From assembly GCA_963734185.1 (NCBI GenBank), contig CAVTGA010000001.1, positions 558,001-622,000 of the forward strand: 64,000 bases of DNA, read 5' to 3'. This document shows, in pieces, positions 1 to 8,830 of the stretch (the first letter of the stretch is position 1; every line of letters begins with the position of its first letter). Both the position numbers and the translations under genes were made by a program. The notes under the pieces are model-generated. The model had not been told where the DNA came from, ran no database searches, and was given only the letters and a program-made list of their open reading frames with translations. This DNA is from PALSA-894 sp963734185. Its GTDB lineage: Bacteria > Pseudomonadota > Alphaproteobacteria > Rhizobiales > Xanthobacteraceae.

Positions 1-965
1 GTCGCCGCAATTGTAGTCACGCTCGCGCCGGATGCGCGTGCGCTCTCCTTGATAGGGCCGTTCGCCGGCCTTCGACGTGGCTTGCTGAATTTTCTCGAGC
101 TTCTCGTCATCCACGACGTCGACGCGCGCCAGGCTGAGGCGATCGACGCGCAGGTCGAGGCGACCGAAGTCTTGGTGAAGCCATCGCCGGCACTGCACGG
201 TGTCAGGCGGCTGACCGGTGAACAGATTGACGTGCGATTCACCTGGAAAGGTCCCGAGAGACAGGGAGAGGGCGACGAACAACAGAGAGATGATCATCGC
301 GGCGGCGCGCTTGATCCGCGTCCAAGCGCTCGGTCGTTCGAACTCCCGGGTGCCGTCGAGCACGAGCGGCCAAAGGACAAGGAGTGCTGTGAGTTCCACC
401 GCGATCAGCAGCCGGTGTGTCCAGGTGGCGAGATGGCTGTGATAAGGCAGGAACATGAACTGGAACACGAACAGGATCAGAATCGGGGCGATTGCAAGCG
501 TGATCCAGGCCATCGCCTTCAACAGCCAGCCGAGCCAGCCTGCGCGCTCGCGCGGTGAGCCGGCGAAGATTTGTGCGAACAGCGTATTGGCGAGGCGATG
601 GCGCAGCGAGGCGTCCTCCGCGGGCGACAGATAGCTGCGCTTGACCAGGCTGTTGACGGCGTGGTCGTACGCCGCGGCGGTGCGCGCCAGCAGGATCACC
701 TGGATCAGCACATAGGCGTGGAAAATCACGAACAGGAACGGCGCGAGGAAGAAGAAGCCCCACAACGGCAGGTCGATGTTGAGCACCGGCAGCTTGACCG
801 GCTCGGCGAGGAAGAGCTGGCGGTGCGTGACGGTGGTGGCGGCGGTGAGCAGATAGAGCGAGAAGATCAGGAAGCTGACCCAGATGGTCGACACGCGCGT
901 GGCGGAATCATTGAGCGACTTCTCCAGCGCCGCGACGTCGAAGGGGTCGATCTTGGTTTCGGCCA
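1..965 (-). CDS. membrane protein, N-terminal 321 residues (runs off left edge)
   Basis: An open frame reads from ATG at 965 leftwards through the window edge without a stop. The visible part begins MAETKIDPFD and has about five hydrophobic segments: roughly residues 20-42, 62-90, 168-196, 203-225 and 240-258. The last visible residues (RRERDYNCGD) are basic and look like the entry into a soluble C-terminal domain. I recall this architecture from large rhizobial membrane proteins with C-terminal pentapeptide repeats, but no repeats are visible here, so that assignment is only a guess. The gene is separated from the next gene by a palindromic repeat and about 370 bp of empty sequence. Confidence 0.7.
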
Positions 966-1079
966 TGGGTCCTGCCCGCGATGGTTGCAAGTGTTGCGCA
1001 GCCGACGCGGTGAGGCAAGTGGCGATCCTGTTGAAGTCGCGCAGAGCGGGCCGTGCGTGGCACGAAGTTCGACGCCCTC

Positions 1080-1177
1080 CACCGTCATGCCCGGCCTTGT
1101 GCCGGGCATCCACGTCTTCTTCCTCGCCGCACGAAAGCAAGACGTGGATGGCCGGGACAAGCCCGGCCATGACGGTG
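1080..1177. repeat. dispersed inverted repeat (CATGGCCGGG / CCACGTCTT family)
   Basis: The two halves are near-perfect inverted copies: CACCGTCATG ... ATCCACGTCTT on the left and AAGACGTGGAT ... CATGACGGTG on the right, with an inner CCGGC/GCCGG pair. Related copies lie at about 7795-7920, 24187-24271 and 39653-39700. The family is intergenic, non-coding and common in Bradyrhizobium-like genomes. Confidence 0.75.
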
Positions 1178-1549
1178 ACCATCATCCCGTGTCAGAGAGG
1201 GGCACAAAGAATTTTCATCGAGTTGGGCTCGAAAAATCGAATGCGTTTGTTTCTCAACTCATTCATACACGCGATGCAATGAATGACTCGATGACTCTGC
1301 GCCAATTATCTCGCGCATCACATCTTTCGCTCCACGCCTCGCACCGCACACCCCCGATCATGGCGAAAAAGCCCCACGAAGGCCCAAGTGAAGTCAAATT
1401 GCCCGCAGACGATTAGCCTCAAGTTCCGGCAGGAACGGGCGCGGCACGGGTGGAGGTCGCGCAGTTCAGAGTAACGCTTTGCGGGTTGTGCACGGTCGCG
1501 TCTTGTGTGTGTTGCGTTCGCGTAGATCCGCGTGCCACGGGGACAAGCC
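1178..1549. other. intergenic stretch without a recognised gene
   Basis: I find no convincing coding region, RNA or palindrome in these 370 bases. They presumably hold the promoters of the flanking genes; base composition is less GC-rich around 1200-1330. The reading frames crossing it have no recognisable protein similarity. Confidence 0.4.
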
Positions 1550-2719
1550 ATGGGTGGTGGCGGAACGCCGCATCGGCGGCAGCGGATTTCTATTGCCCTT
1601 CTGATCGCGGCGTCAGCCGCAATCCTCACACCGCCGGCGTTCGCGCAAAACCGCTCAGGGCCGCCGCTGCCGAACAAGCCGCAACTCGGCAGCCTCGGCG
1701 AGCGCATCAATGCCAACACCATCGCGATCGTGTCGGGCAACGTCAACGCGACCTATCTTACCATCGCCTACGACATGTCGGCGGTGCTCGACGACGGCGA
1801 CGACTTCCGCGTGCTGCCGGTGATCGGCAAGGGCGGGGGGCAGAACATCAAGGACGTGCGCTTCCTTAAAGGCGTCGACCTCGGCATCACGCAGTCGAAC
1901 CTGCTCGGCTACTACAAACGCAGCAACGAGATCGGGCCGATCGACGACAAGGTGGTCTACCTCGCCAAGCTGTTCAATGAGGAGATGCACCTGGTCGTGC
2001 GCGCCGACTCCGGCATCACGGCGATCGACCAGCTCGGCGGCAAGCGCGTGAACTTCAGCGACGTCGGCTCCGGCACGCAGCTGTCGACCCGCGACGTCTT
2101 CGAGCGCATCGGCGTCAAGCCGGAAGAGGTCAACATGGGGCAGGCGGACGCGTTCGAGAAACTGAAATCCGGCGAGATCGCCGCCACCATCCTGATCGCC
2201 GGCAAGCCGGCCGGCTCGATGGCCAAGCTCAAGGCGTCCGACGGCTTCCGCATCCTTTCGGTCGCGTATGCAAAGCCGCTGCAGGCCGACTATCTCCCGG
2301 CCGTGCTCACCCACGAGGATTATCCCGGCCTGATCGAGCCCGGGCGCAGCGTCGAGACGGTCGCGGTCGGCGCGGTGCTGATCGCCTACAACTGGTCGAA
2401 GAACACCGATCGTTACCGGCGCATCGCGAAATTTGTCGAGACCTTCTTCCCGCGGCTCGCCGAATTCCAGAAGACGCCGCGGCATCCGAAGTGGCGCGAA
2501 GCCAATCTCGCCGCCGTGCTGCCGGGCTGGAAGCGCCACGAGGCGGCCGAGGCGTGGCTAGCGAAGCATCGCGGCACGCAGACGAGCGAGCGCGTGAACT
2601 TCGACCAGTTCCTCGCCGCGCGCCGCGCGGCGCCGGGCGCGACCGGCGTGATCACGCCCGAGGATCGCGAAGCGCTGTTCCGCGAGTTCGTGAGATGGAG
2701 GGCGCGCGAGCGGCGATAG
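1550..2719 (+). CDS. TAXI-family TRAP transporter solute-binding protein
   Basis: This is a periplasmic binding protein of the TAXI (TRAP-associated extracytoplasmic immunogenic) family, which binds small organic acids or similar ligands for a TRAP transporter. After a signal peptide ending near PPAFA-Q comes a typical beta-strand start (TIAIVSGNVNATYL), the motif VIGKGGGQNIKDV, and the family hallmark GKRVNFSDVGSGT followed by the ERIGVKPEEV helix. About 389 residues, somewhat longer than the usual 320, with an extra C-terminal helical tail ending RWRARERR. ATG at 1550 is preferred; an in-frame GTG at 1532 is possible. No TRAP membrane subunits (DctQ/DctM) are nearby, so it is an orphan binding protein or has been recruited for another role. 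Confidence 0.85.
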   Translation: MGGGGTPHRRQRISIALLIAASAAILTPPAFAQNRSGPPLPNKPQLGSLGERINANTIAIVSGNVNATYLTIAYDMSAVLDDGDDFRVLPVIGKGGGQNIKDVRFLKGVDLGITQSNLLGYYKRSNEIGPIDDKVVYLAKLFNEEMHLVVRADSGITAIDQLGGKRVNFSDVGSGTQLSTRDVFERIGVKPEEVNMGQADAFEKLKSGEIAATILIAGKPAGSMAKLKASDGFRILSVAYAKPLQADYLPAVLTHEDYPGLIEPGRSVETVAVGAVLIAYNWSKNTDRYRRIAKFVETFFPRLAEFQKTPRHPKWREANLAAVLPGWKRHEAAEAWLAKHRGTQTSERVNFDQFLAARRAAPGATGVITPEDREALFREFVRWRARERR

Positions 2720-2763
2720 GTCGGGGTCATTGTTGTGCTGAAGCGCCACAAACTCGGTGCGTT

Positions 2764-2928
2764 ACCTCTCCCCGCTTGCGGGGAGAGGTCGACTTACGAG
2801 CGCAGCGAAGCAAGTCGGGTGAGGGGGAGTTTCCAAGAGCTCGGTCTGTGGAATCCCCCTCACCCGGATTCCATTGCTCCGCTGCGCTTCGCTCGGAATC
2901 CGACCTCTCCCCGCAGGCGGGGAGAGGT
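2764..2928. repeat. intergenic mosaic of inverted repeats (CTCTCCCCGC family)
   Basis: The unit opens and closes with ACCTCTCCCCGC...GCGGGGAGAGGT hairpins and contains a pair of GGGTGAGGGGGA / TCCCCCTCACCC arms in the middle. It is a non-coding palindromic mosaic between two genes on the same strand. A related G/C-rich palindrome sits between rpoB and rpoC. Confidence 0.7.
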
Positions 2929-3037
2929 AGGCGAGTGGCGCCAGCTGCGATCCGACCCGAAGTGGTCGTGCGTGGCGCGCGTGAAATGAGATCGACCAGG
3001 GGGCAGAGCCGTCCGGCAAGACGGGAGGAGGTCAGTC

Positions 3038-3841
3038 ATGAGTGCTCCGATCGCTGACGAAGCGACCGACGGTCTGGCGATGTATGCGCCGAAGCGCGTG
3101 CACGCGGAGAGCGGGACCGCGCTGCCCAATACCGCGGCGCTGGTCGAATGGGGCGACCGCTGGCTGCGGCCGGTCGAGCCGTTCGAAGGCGACGTGGCGG
3201 TGCGCCAATTGTGCCTGCGCCAGGCGATCGCACCGCAGCTCATCCCGGAGCCGCCGCCGACCACACCCAATCGGGCGGCCGGCATACTGGGGAGGCTCCT
3301 CATCGCGGTCACGCTTGCCGCCGTCACGGCGTTGTTCATGGTCGGCGCGGTGCCGTTGCAGATCCAGAGCTTCGCCAGGAGCGATCCGGAGCTGACGCCG
3401 GCGTCGCTGCTCACGCGCTTCGCGGCGGCGACCCCGCACAATGTTGTGGCGCCGACGCGACCGATAATCCCCGAACCCGTCGCAAGCATCGCACCGGCCG
3501 ATTCCATGCCGACCGCGATCGTTGCACCGCCTGCGCCGTCAGCGCCAGCCCCCGCCGCACGCCAGCTCGACCGCGACGAGGTTGCGACCTTGCTCAAGCG
3601 CGGCGGCGAATTCATCGCGCAAGGCGATATCGCGGCGGCGCGGCTGATGCTGCGCCGCGCCGCCGAGACGCGCGATGCGCAGGCCGCGCTTGCGCTCGGC
3701 GGCACCTACGATCCCGGCGTGCTGCGCAAGCTCGGCGTGCTCGGCTTTTCCGGCGAGGTCGGTGAGGCGCGCATCTGGTACGAGAAGGCGGCGGAGCTCG
3801 GATCGGCCGAGGCGGCGCGGCGGCTCGAGCAATTGCGCTAG
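3038..3841 (+). CDS. membrane-anchored SEL1/TPR-like protein
   Basis: The 267-residue protein has a cytoplasmic N-terminus (about 85 residues), one transmembrane helix near residues 88-108 (LIAVTLAAVTALFMVGAVPL), a Pro/Ala-rich linker and a C-terminal helical domain. The last 90 residues carry SEL1/TPR-type pairs (GDIAAARLMLRRAAE, GEARIWYEKAAELGSAEAARRLEQL). Such domains mediate protein contacts, often in envelope or secretion settings. An ATG with an upstream GGGAGGAGG-like ribosome site at about 3022-3031 supports the start. It converges on yidD, overlapping its stop by four bases. The specific function is unknown. Confidence 0.8.
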   Translation: MSAPIADEATDGLAMYAPKRVHAESGTALPNTAALVEWGDRWLRPVEPFEGDVAVRQLCLRQAIAPQLIPEPPPTTPNRAAGILGRLLIAVTLAAVTALFMVGAVPLQIQSFARSDPELTPASLLTRFAAATPHNVVAPTRPIIPEPVASIAPADSMPTAIVAPPAPSAPAPAARQLDRDEVATLLKRGGEFIAQGDIAAARLMLRRAAETRDAQAALALGGTYDPGVLRKLGVLGFSGEVGEARIWYEKAAELGSAEAARRLEQLR

Positions 3842-4200
3842 CGCTCCTCCACGTTGCGCCAATTCTTGTTGCGCCACGACCAGCGGCCGTAGCGCCAGGG
3901 CAGATAGAAGTGCGCACCAGTAGGCGCGTCGAGCGGCACGCGGTCGATGCCGGACGTGCCCCAGGGATGGCAGCGCAGCACGCGCGCGAGCGTCATCCAG
4001 GAGCCGGCCCACAGGCCGTAACGCTCGAGCGCCTCGTCGGCATACTCCGAGCAGGTCGGCAGGTGGCGGCAATGGAAGCCGATGAGCGGCGAGAGCGTAT
4101 AGCGGTAGGCCTTGACCAGGCCGCGTCCGGCGAGCCGGGGCGCGCGCGCAACCCAGGGCCAAAGTCCGGTCGGGCGCGGGTTTTCGTGCGGATCGGGCAT
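3838..4200 (-). CDS. yidD: membrane protein insertion efficiency factor YidD
   Basis: YidD proteins are small, peripheral inner-membrane proteins that assist YidC in inserting membrane proteins. The 120-residue product contains the family signature: KAYRYTLSPLIG, the CRHLPTCSEYADEAL segment with the conserved cysteines, and RVLRCHPWG. It is longer than the E. coli protein (85 residues) because of N-terminal and C-terminal extensions, which is usual in alphaproteobacteria. ATG at 4200 is followed by MPDPHENPRP. The gene is not in the rpmH-rnpA-yidC operon here, also common in this group. Confidence 0.93.
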   Translation of the reverse strand: MPDPHENPRPTGLWPWVARAPRLAGRGLVKAYRYTLSPLIGFHCRHLPTCSEYADEALERYGLWAGSWMTLARVLRCHPWGTSGIDRVPLDAPTGAHFYLPWRYGRWSWRNKNWRNVEER

Positions 4201-4330
4201 GGCGGCTTCTATGACGACTTCTATGTGACACCCGTCACATAATTCGGCAGCGCGGTGGCGAATAGTGCCGTCGGAGCCCGGTTGGCCCGGCGGAATGAAC
4301 CGCCACAACTCCGCTCCCGACATATGTGTC

Positions 4331-5764
4331 ATGAAAACCCGGCTCGTCATCCTCTCTCTTGCCCTCCTGTGGCCCGCGGCCGCGGCAGCCGACGCATTTT
4401 CCGCATTCGACGCGCCGCGCGGCCAGCCCGGGATGGACCGTGCCGCGCCGGCCGAGCCGCGCACGGCCACCCGCCCGGTGCCGGCCGAGCCCGCGCGGCC
4501 GCCGCAGCCGTCACAGGCGGCGCGGCCGGGCCAGGGTCCGCGCGACGTGCCGGGCACGCCCAATCCTTCCGCACCGCCTGCGCCCGCAGTTGACGACGAC
4601 TCCATGCGTTTCGAGCTGGTGCACGAGGGGCCGGCCGAGCGCTGCGGCAACCGCTGCCGCACCTGGGTGTCGGCCGCCGGTACGATCACCAACGACACGC
4701 CCAAGGCGTTCGAGACCTTCATGCAGGGCCGTGACCTGCGCGGCACCGTGGTCGTGCTCCACTCGCCCGGCGGCTCGGTCGGCGGCGGGCTCGAGCTCGG
4801 CAACCTGATCCGGCGCGCCGGCATGAACACCACCGTCGGCAAGACCACGCTGCTGTCGGCAACGACGGGCGAGCCGCGCGGCACGCTGTCGGCCAACGCC
4901 AATTGCGCCTCGATGTGCACCTTCGTGCTGCTCGGCGGCGTGCGGCGTGCCGTGCCGGCGGACGCCAAGGTGCTGGTGCATCAGATCTGGCCGAGCGCGA
5001 AGCGCGACGACCCGACGGCGCAGAGCTACAGCGCCGAGAACATCGTCGGCGTGCAGCGCAGTCTCGGCGTCATGGCCAAGTACACGGTCGAGATGGGCGG
5101 CGACATCGAACTGTTCGAGATGTCGATGCGCATTCCGCCGTGGGAGCGCATGAAGCAGCTCACCGCGGACGAGCTGCGGCGCGTCAAGCTGCACAACGTG
5201 GAGAACGTGTTCGATGCGCCGGTCGCTTCGCTCGCGCCCGCACCGGCGCCGAGCGTCGCCAAGGTGCCGCCGACCGTGTCCAACCTCAGCCCGTTGCCGG
5301 CATTCTCGTCGCCCGCGCCGAGCAATGGCTGGACCCTGATCGAGAAGCCCGGCCTGCGCGGCCTCGCGCGCCGCCATCCGATCACGGTCGAGGGCGAGCA
5401 GATCGGCAATTTCGAGATCATGTTCGCCTGCTCGCCGACGCCGGAGAACTATTCGGTGCGCTATTCCGAGACCCGCAGGGCCTCGGTGTCCGAACGGCTC
5501 AAGAGCATCGTGCTCTCCGCCGGCCCGACGCAGATCCCGATGGCGATCGAATCCTCCGCCGAAGGCGCGCGTGCGAACGGTCTGGAGACCCTCGCCAGCG
5601 GCACGATCACAGCCAAGCTGCTCGCCGCCTATGGCGAGGTCCGAGGCCGCGCGATCCAGGTTGCGACCGAGAGCACCGGCGCGACCTTGACCGCCATCCG
5701 TCTCGCCAATACCGGGCTCGCGCCGAGCCTGCCGCAGCTCGCGGCGGCGTGCGGCCGGGCCTGA
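4331..5764 (+). CDS. exported ClpP/crotonase-fold protein
   Basis: The 477-residue protein has a signal peptide (MKTRLVILSLALLWPAAAAA), a Pro-rich linker (about residues 28-88), and a ClpP-like domain at about 92-235. The domain shows VVLHSPGGSVGGG (143-153), then CASMC around Ser194 and VHQIW around His217, matching the Ser and His of ClpP-type serine proteases, so it may be catalytic. Two cysteine pairs (C105/C109 and C192/C196) suggest disulfides outside the cytoplasm. The C-terminal 140 residues form a second, unrecognised domain. A paralogue with the same core lies at 36902-37711. Substrate unknown. Confidence 0.75.
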   Translation: MKTRLVILSLALLWPAAAAADAFSAFDAPRGQPGMDRAAPAEPRTATRPVPAEPARPPQPSQAARPGQGPRDVPGTPNPSAPPAPAVDDDSMRFELVHEGPAERCGNRCRTWVSAAGTITNDTPKAFETFMQGRDLRGTVVVLHSPGGSVGGGLELGNLIRRAGMNTTVGKTTLLSATTGEPRGTLSANANCASMCTFVLLGGVRRAVPADAKVLVHQIWPSAKRDDPTAQSYSAENIVGVQRSLGVMAKYTVEMGGDIELFEMSMRIPPWERMKQLTADELRRVKLHNVENVFDAPVASLAPAPAPSVAKVPPTVSNLSPLPAFSSPAPSNGWTLIEKPGLRGLARRHPITVEGEQIGNFEIMFACSPTPENYSVRYSETRRASVSERLKSIVLSAGPTQIPMAIESSAEGARANGLETLASGTITAKLLAAYGEVRGRAIQVATESTGATLTAIRLANTGLAPSLPQLAAACGRA

Positions 5765-6427
5765 TTACGAGCGCTCTGCCGCTCGGTTGATCTCCGGGCT
5801 ATGCAGGATGCGCTCGCCGTTCCAGTCTCCGCTCGCGATCGCGAGCATTGCGCGGCCCATGTTTTCGGTCGTGGTCACGCGATTGGGCGAGATGAGACGC
5901 AGCAGCGGAAACAGCCAAGAGAGGCCGGCGTAGAGCCGCCGGTACAACGGGGTGCGCGAGACCTCGCCATGCACCGGGTAGACGAAGGCCGGCCGCACCA
6001 TGTAGGTGCGCAACGGCAGCGCCAGGAGCTCGTTCTCGGTCTCACCCCTGATGCGCGAAAACATCAGCGTGCTGGCGCTGTCGGTGCCGGCGGCCGAAAC
6101 ATAGACAAAGGTCACCGCGGGGCTGGCGAGGAGGGCGCGCGCAGCCGCGAGCGTAAAATCGTGCGTGACCCGGCGATAGGCGTCCTCGGTCATGCCGGCC
6201 GAAGAAGTGCCCAGGCAGAAGAAGCACGCATCGACCGCGGCGAATTCAGAAGCGATCGCCGAGAAGTCGGTGAAATCCTGATGCACCAATGTGCGCAGCT
6301 TGGGGTGCGTGACGGCAAGCGGGGCGCGGGCGACGGCGATGACGCTCTTGACCCGGTCATCGTGCAGGCACGCGCGCAAGACCCCCTGACCGATCATCCC
6401 GGTGGCGCCGAACAGGAGGACATTCAT
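5765..6427 (-). CDS. NAD(P)-binding epimerase/dehydratase-like protein (atypical SDR)
   Basis: A Rossmann-fold protein of 220 residues. The N-terminus MNVLLFGATGMIGQGVLRA contains the GATGxIG dinucleotide-binding motif of atypical short-chain dehydrogenases. VYVSAAGTDS and the later segment RTYMVRPAFVYP match the NmrA/YwnB-like branch, which lacks the full SDR catalytic triad. It is encoded next to the IscU-like gene on the same strand with 18 bp between them, so they may be co-transcribed. The physiological substrate cannot be inferred. Confidence 0.8.
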   Translation of the reverse strand: MNVLLFGATGMIGQGVLRACLHDDRVKSVIAVARAPLAVTHPKLRTLVHQDFTDFSAIASEFAAVDACFFCLGTSSAGMTEDAYRRVTHDFTLAAARALLASPAVTFVYVSAAGTDSASTLMFSRIRGETENELLALPLRTYMVRPAFVYPVHGEVSRTPLYRRLYAGLSWLFPLLRLISPNRVTTTENMGRAMLAIASGDWNGERILHSPEINRAAERS

Positions 6428-6445
6428 GAGGGGTTTTTTTGGGGG

Positions 6446-6901
6446 TCAGGCCGTGGTGGCCGGTTGACTGCGCTTGGCCTCGATCTGATCGATGGCCGAC
6501 ACGACCGCGTCGAAGGTGAGCAGGGTCGAGGCGTGGCGGGCCTTGTAGTCGCGCACCGGCTCGAGCACCGCGATGTCGGACCATTTGCCGATCGCCGGCG
6601 GCGTGCCGTTTTCCTTCAGCATCTTGCGGACGGACTCGCGCAGATCGCGCAATTCCTCGGCTCTCGCCCCCACGACGTTGCGCGCCATGATCGACGAGGA
6701 GGCCTGACCGAGCGCGCACGCCTTCACCTCGTGGGCGAAATCCGTGACCGTGTCGCCGTTCATCTTCAGGTCGACCGTCACGGTGGAACCGCACAGCTTG
6801 GAATGAGCGGTCGCGGTGGCGTCCGCGTCGGAAAGCCGGCCAATCCGCGGGATTGACCCGGCCAATTCCAGGATTTTGCGGTTGTAGACGTCGTTGAGCA
6901 T
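6446..6901 (-). CDS. IscU/NifU-like iron-sulfur scaffold protein
   Basis: This is a 151-residue relative of the IscU/SufU scaffold. It has the N-terminal MLNDVYNRKILELA helix and two of the classical cluster-ligand regions: C37 in HSKLCGST and C62 in KACALGQASSSIM. The third IscU cysteine, usually in an RxxC motif near the C-terminus, is replaced here by YKARHASTLL, with no cysteine. The start MLNDVYN at 6901 fits the family; upstream in-frame codons lack similarity. The rhizobial context of this variant is conserved: it sits beside folE and hisI rather than in an isc or suf operon, so it may have a specialised role. Confidence 0.85.
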   Translation of the reverse strand: MLNDVYNRKILELAGSIPRIGRLSDADATATAHSKLCGSTVTVDLKMNGDTVTDFAHEVKACALGQASSSIMARNVVGARAEELRDLRESVRKMLKENGTPPAIGKWSDIAVLEPVRDYKARHASTLLTFDAVVSAIDQIEAKRSQPATTA

Positions 6902-7134
6902 GGACTTGAGACGATTCCGGCGCTTTTGCTTACCGGTGGATTGATTGCAGCCCGGTTCCCTGTGACTATATAGGAGGCCGACGGCGGGCACGAAATGGGG
7001 GCCCGCCGTCGGCGTGACCCACTCCCGGGCGAGGGGTCGGGTCGTGCAACCAGCAAGTGCGGCGTCCCCCAAAGAGCCGCGGCTACGCCGGTGACACATC
7101 CGGCGCAACGCAGCGCCGGTCGAACGGAGAGACC

Positions 7135-7785
7135 ATGGACGCCGTCGTCAAGAATTTTCCCAAGACCGTACTGTCGGATCACGTCAAGGCCGCGCCCGAA
7201 CCGGTTACGCCGCGCCCCTCGCGCGAGGAAGCGGAAAGCGCGGTGCGCACCCTGCTCGCGTTCATCGGCGAAAATCCCGCGCGCGAGGGTCTCATCGATA
7301 CGCCGAAGCGCGTGGTCAACGCCTACGAGGAGCTGTTCGGCGGCTATCGCGAATGCCCGGCCGAGGTGCTCGACCGCACCTTTTCCGAGATCGGCTCCTA
7401 CGACAACCTCGTGCTGGTGCGCGACATCTCGTTCTATTCCCACTGCGAGCATCACATGATGCCGTTCTCCGGCAAGGCGCACATTGCCTATGTGCCGGTC
7501 GAGCGCGTGGTCGGCCTGTCCAAGATCGCGCGGCTGATCGAGGTCTATGGCCGGCGGCTGCAGACGCAGGAGCATCTCACCTCGCAGATCGCGACCGCCA
7601 TCGACGAGATCCTCAAACCTCGCGGCGTCGCCGTGATGCTCGAGGCCGAGCATGCCTGCATGTCGGTGCGCGGCGTGGAGAAGCCGGGATCGCTCACCAT
7701 CACGACCCAGTTCACCGGCATGTTCCGCGACGATCCGCAGGAACAGGTGCGCTTCATCAGCCTGGTGCGCGGCGGCCGAAGCTGA
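7135..7785 (+). CDS. folE: GTP cyclohydrolase I
   Basis: FolE opens GTP to 7,8-dihydroneopterin triphosphate, the first step of tetrahydrofolate (and queuosine-type) biosynthesis. The 216-residue protein has the family signatures: GLIDTPKRVVNAYEELF, the zinc and active-site segment SHCEHHMMPFSGKAHIAYVP, VYGRRLQTQEHLTSQIA, and the second zinc cysteine in AEHACMSVRGVEKPGS. The N-terminal 30 residues are a variable leader; ATG at 7135 follows a GGAGAG ribosome site. It diverges from the IscU-like gene across about 230 bp, and hisI follows downstream on the same strand. Confidence 0.97.
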   Translation: MDAVVKNFPKTVLSDHVKAAPEPVTPRPSREEAESAVRTLLAFIGENPAREGLIDTPKRVVNAYEELFGGYRECPAEVLDRTFSEIGSYDNLVLVRDISFYSHCEHHMMPFSGKAHIAYVPVERVVGLSKIARLIEVYGRRLQTQEHLTSQIATAIDEILKPRGVAVMLEAEHACMSVRGVEKPGSLTITTQFTGMFRDDPQEQVRFISLVRGGRS

Positions 7786-7794
7786 AGGTTGCCC

Positions 7795-7920
7795 GTCATG
7801 GCCGGGCATAGCCCGTCCGTAGGACGGCGTCGCTTCGCTCGCCTATGTCCCGGCCATCCACGTCTTGCTTGTTGTAGCAGAGAAAGACGTGGATGCCCGC
7901 AACAAGTGCGGGCATGACGA
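7795..7920. repeat. dispersed inverted repeat (CATGGCCGGG / CCACGTCTT family)
   Basis: The element lies between folE and hisI. The arms CGTCATGGCCGGGC ... CCCGGCCATCCACGTCTT and AGACGTGGATGCCCGC ... GCGGGCATGACG form a composite palindrome of the same family as 1080-1177. Confidence 0.7.
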
Positions 7921-7935
7921 AGGAGAGAGTGTCCG

Positions 7936-8370
7936 GTGCCTGACGAGCCCAAAGCATCCGACATCGAGGAAGGCCTCGCGCTCGCGCCGAAATTCGACGC
8001 CGACGGTCTCATCACCTGCGTAGTGACGGACGAAAGCGGCGTGCTGATGGTCGCGCACATGAATGCGCAAGCGCTCGCCAAGACCATCGAGACCGGCGAG
8101 GCGTGGTACTTCAGCCGTTCCCGCAACAAGCTTTGGCGCAAGGGCGAGAGCTCCGGCCACGTGCAGCGCGTCATCGAAATGCGCGTCGACTGCGACCAGG
8201 ATGCGGTGTGGATCAAGGTCGAGCAGGCGGGGCCGGGCGCCTGTCACACCGGGCGGCGCTCGTGCTTCTATCGCGCGGTACCGCTCGGCCAGGCGGGCGC
8301 GGCGCGGCTTGAATTCCGCGACGCCGAGAAGACGTTCGATCCGTCGAAGATCTATCGCAAGCCGGAATGA
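7936..8370 (+). CDS. hisI: phosphoribosyl-AMP cyclohydrolase
   Basis: HisI opens the purine ring of phosphoribosyl-AMP in histidine biosynthesis. The 144-residue protein is the stand-alone form without a HisE domain, as usual in alphaproteobacteria. It shows VAHMNAQALAKTIETGEAWYFSRSRNKLW, the GESSGHVQRV motif, DCDQDAVWIKVEQAG and the zinc-binding GACHTGRRSCFYR. The start is GTG at 7936, preceded by a GGAGAG ribosome site. It sits 150 bp after folE, separated by a repeat. Confidence 0.97.
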   Translation: MPDEPKASDIEEGLALAPKFDADGLITCVVTDESGVLMVAHMNAQALAKTIETGEAWYFSRSRNKLWRKGESSGHVQRVIEMRVDCDQDAVWIKVEQAGPGACHTGRRSCFYRAVPLGQAGAARLEFRDAEKTFDPSKIYRKPE

Positions 8371-8483
8371 CCGCCCTGCGCGCGCCACCCTCTTGCGCGG
8401 AGCAAGTTCGTCCTGGTAATCCATTGCCATTGCTGCGGTTGCGCGGCGCCTCACCGGCAAATCCCTGCCTCCACGGAGCGTTC

Positions 8484-8765
8484 ATGGCTATCGACAAGGA
8501 AGAACAAGAGCTGCGCAAGGCCATCATGGCGCAGGCGAAAACAGGAAGAGTGAAGGACCAGGAGGATCGGGACCGCATCCTGCGGGACGCCGCGGCGCGA
8601 CTCCCCCTCAAGGAGTTGCGCGCCGTGGCGAAGGATCTCGATCGGGTCCATCACAAGGCGCGCCTTGACCTGAAAGACGAGCGCGCGGGCAACAAGGCCG
8701 CGCGCATCGCAGTGGACGCCGAGATCGACGCCCGCCGCCGCGGCGCCCGACAGAAACAAGAATAG
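8484..8765 (+). CDS. small charged hypothetical protein, paralogue of 8831-9058
   Basis: A 93-residue, highly charged, predicted helical protein without membrane segments. Its C-terminus (VDAEIDARRRGARQKQ) matches the end of the next gene's product (IDGELDARDRGAKQKQ), so the two are diverged duplicates. ATG at 8484 follows CGGAGCG. I do not recognise a characterised family. It could be a nucleic-acid or ribosome-associated small protein, but that is only suggested by its charge. Confidence 0.6.
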   Translation: MAIDKEEQELRKAIMAQAKTGRVKDQEDRDRILRDAAARLPLKELRAVAKDLDRVHHKARLDLKDERAGNKAARIAVDAEIDARRRGARQKQE

Positions 8766-8830
8766 CCGGACCGCTTCGGCCGACGCACGCCCGTACGCTC
8801 ACATTGCATCGAATTTGACGCGAGGACGAG

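Noticed and set aside
49..1416. Plus-strand frames at the left end (49-558 and 571-1416)
   Set aside because: They lie opposite a clearly membrane-like minus-strand protein that is open to the window edge; compositions are Arg/Glu/Gln-rich shadow type.
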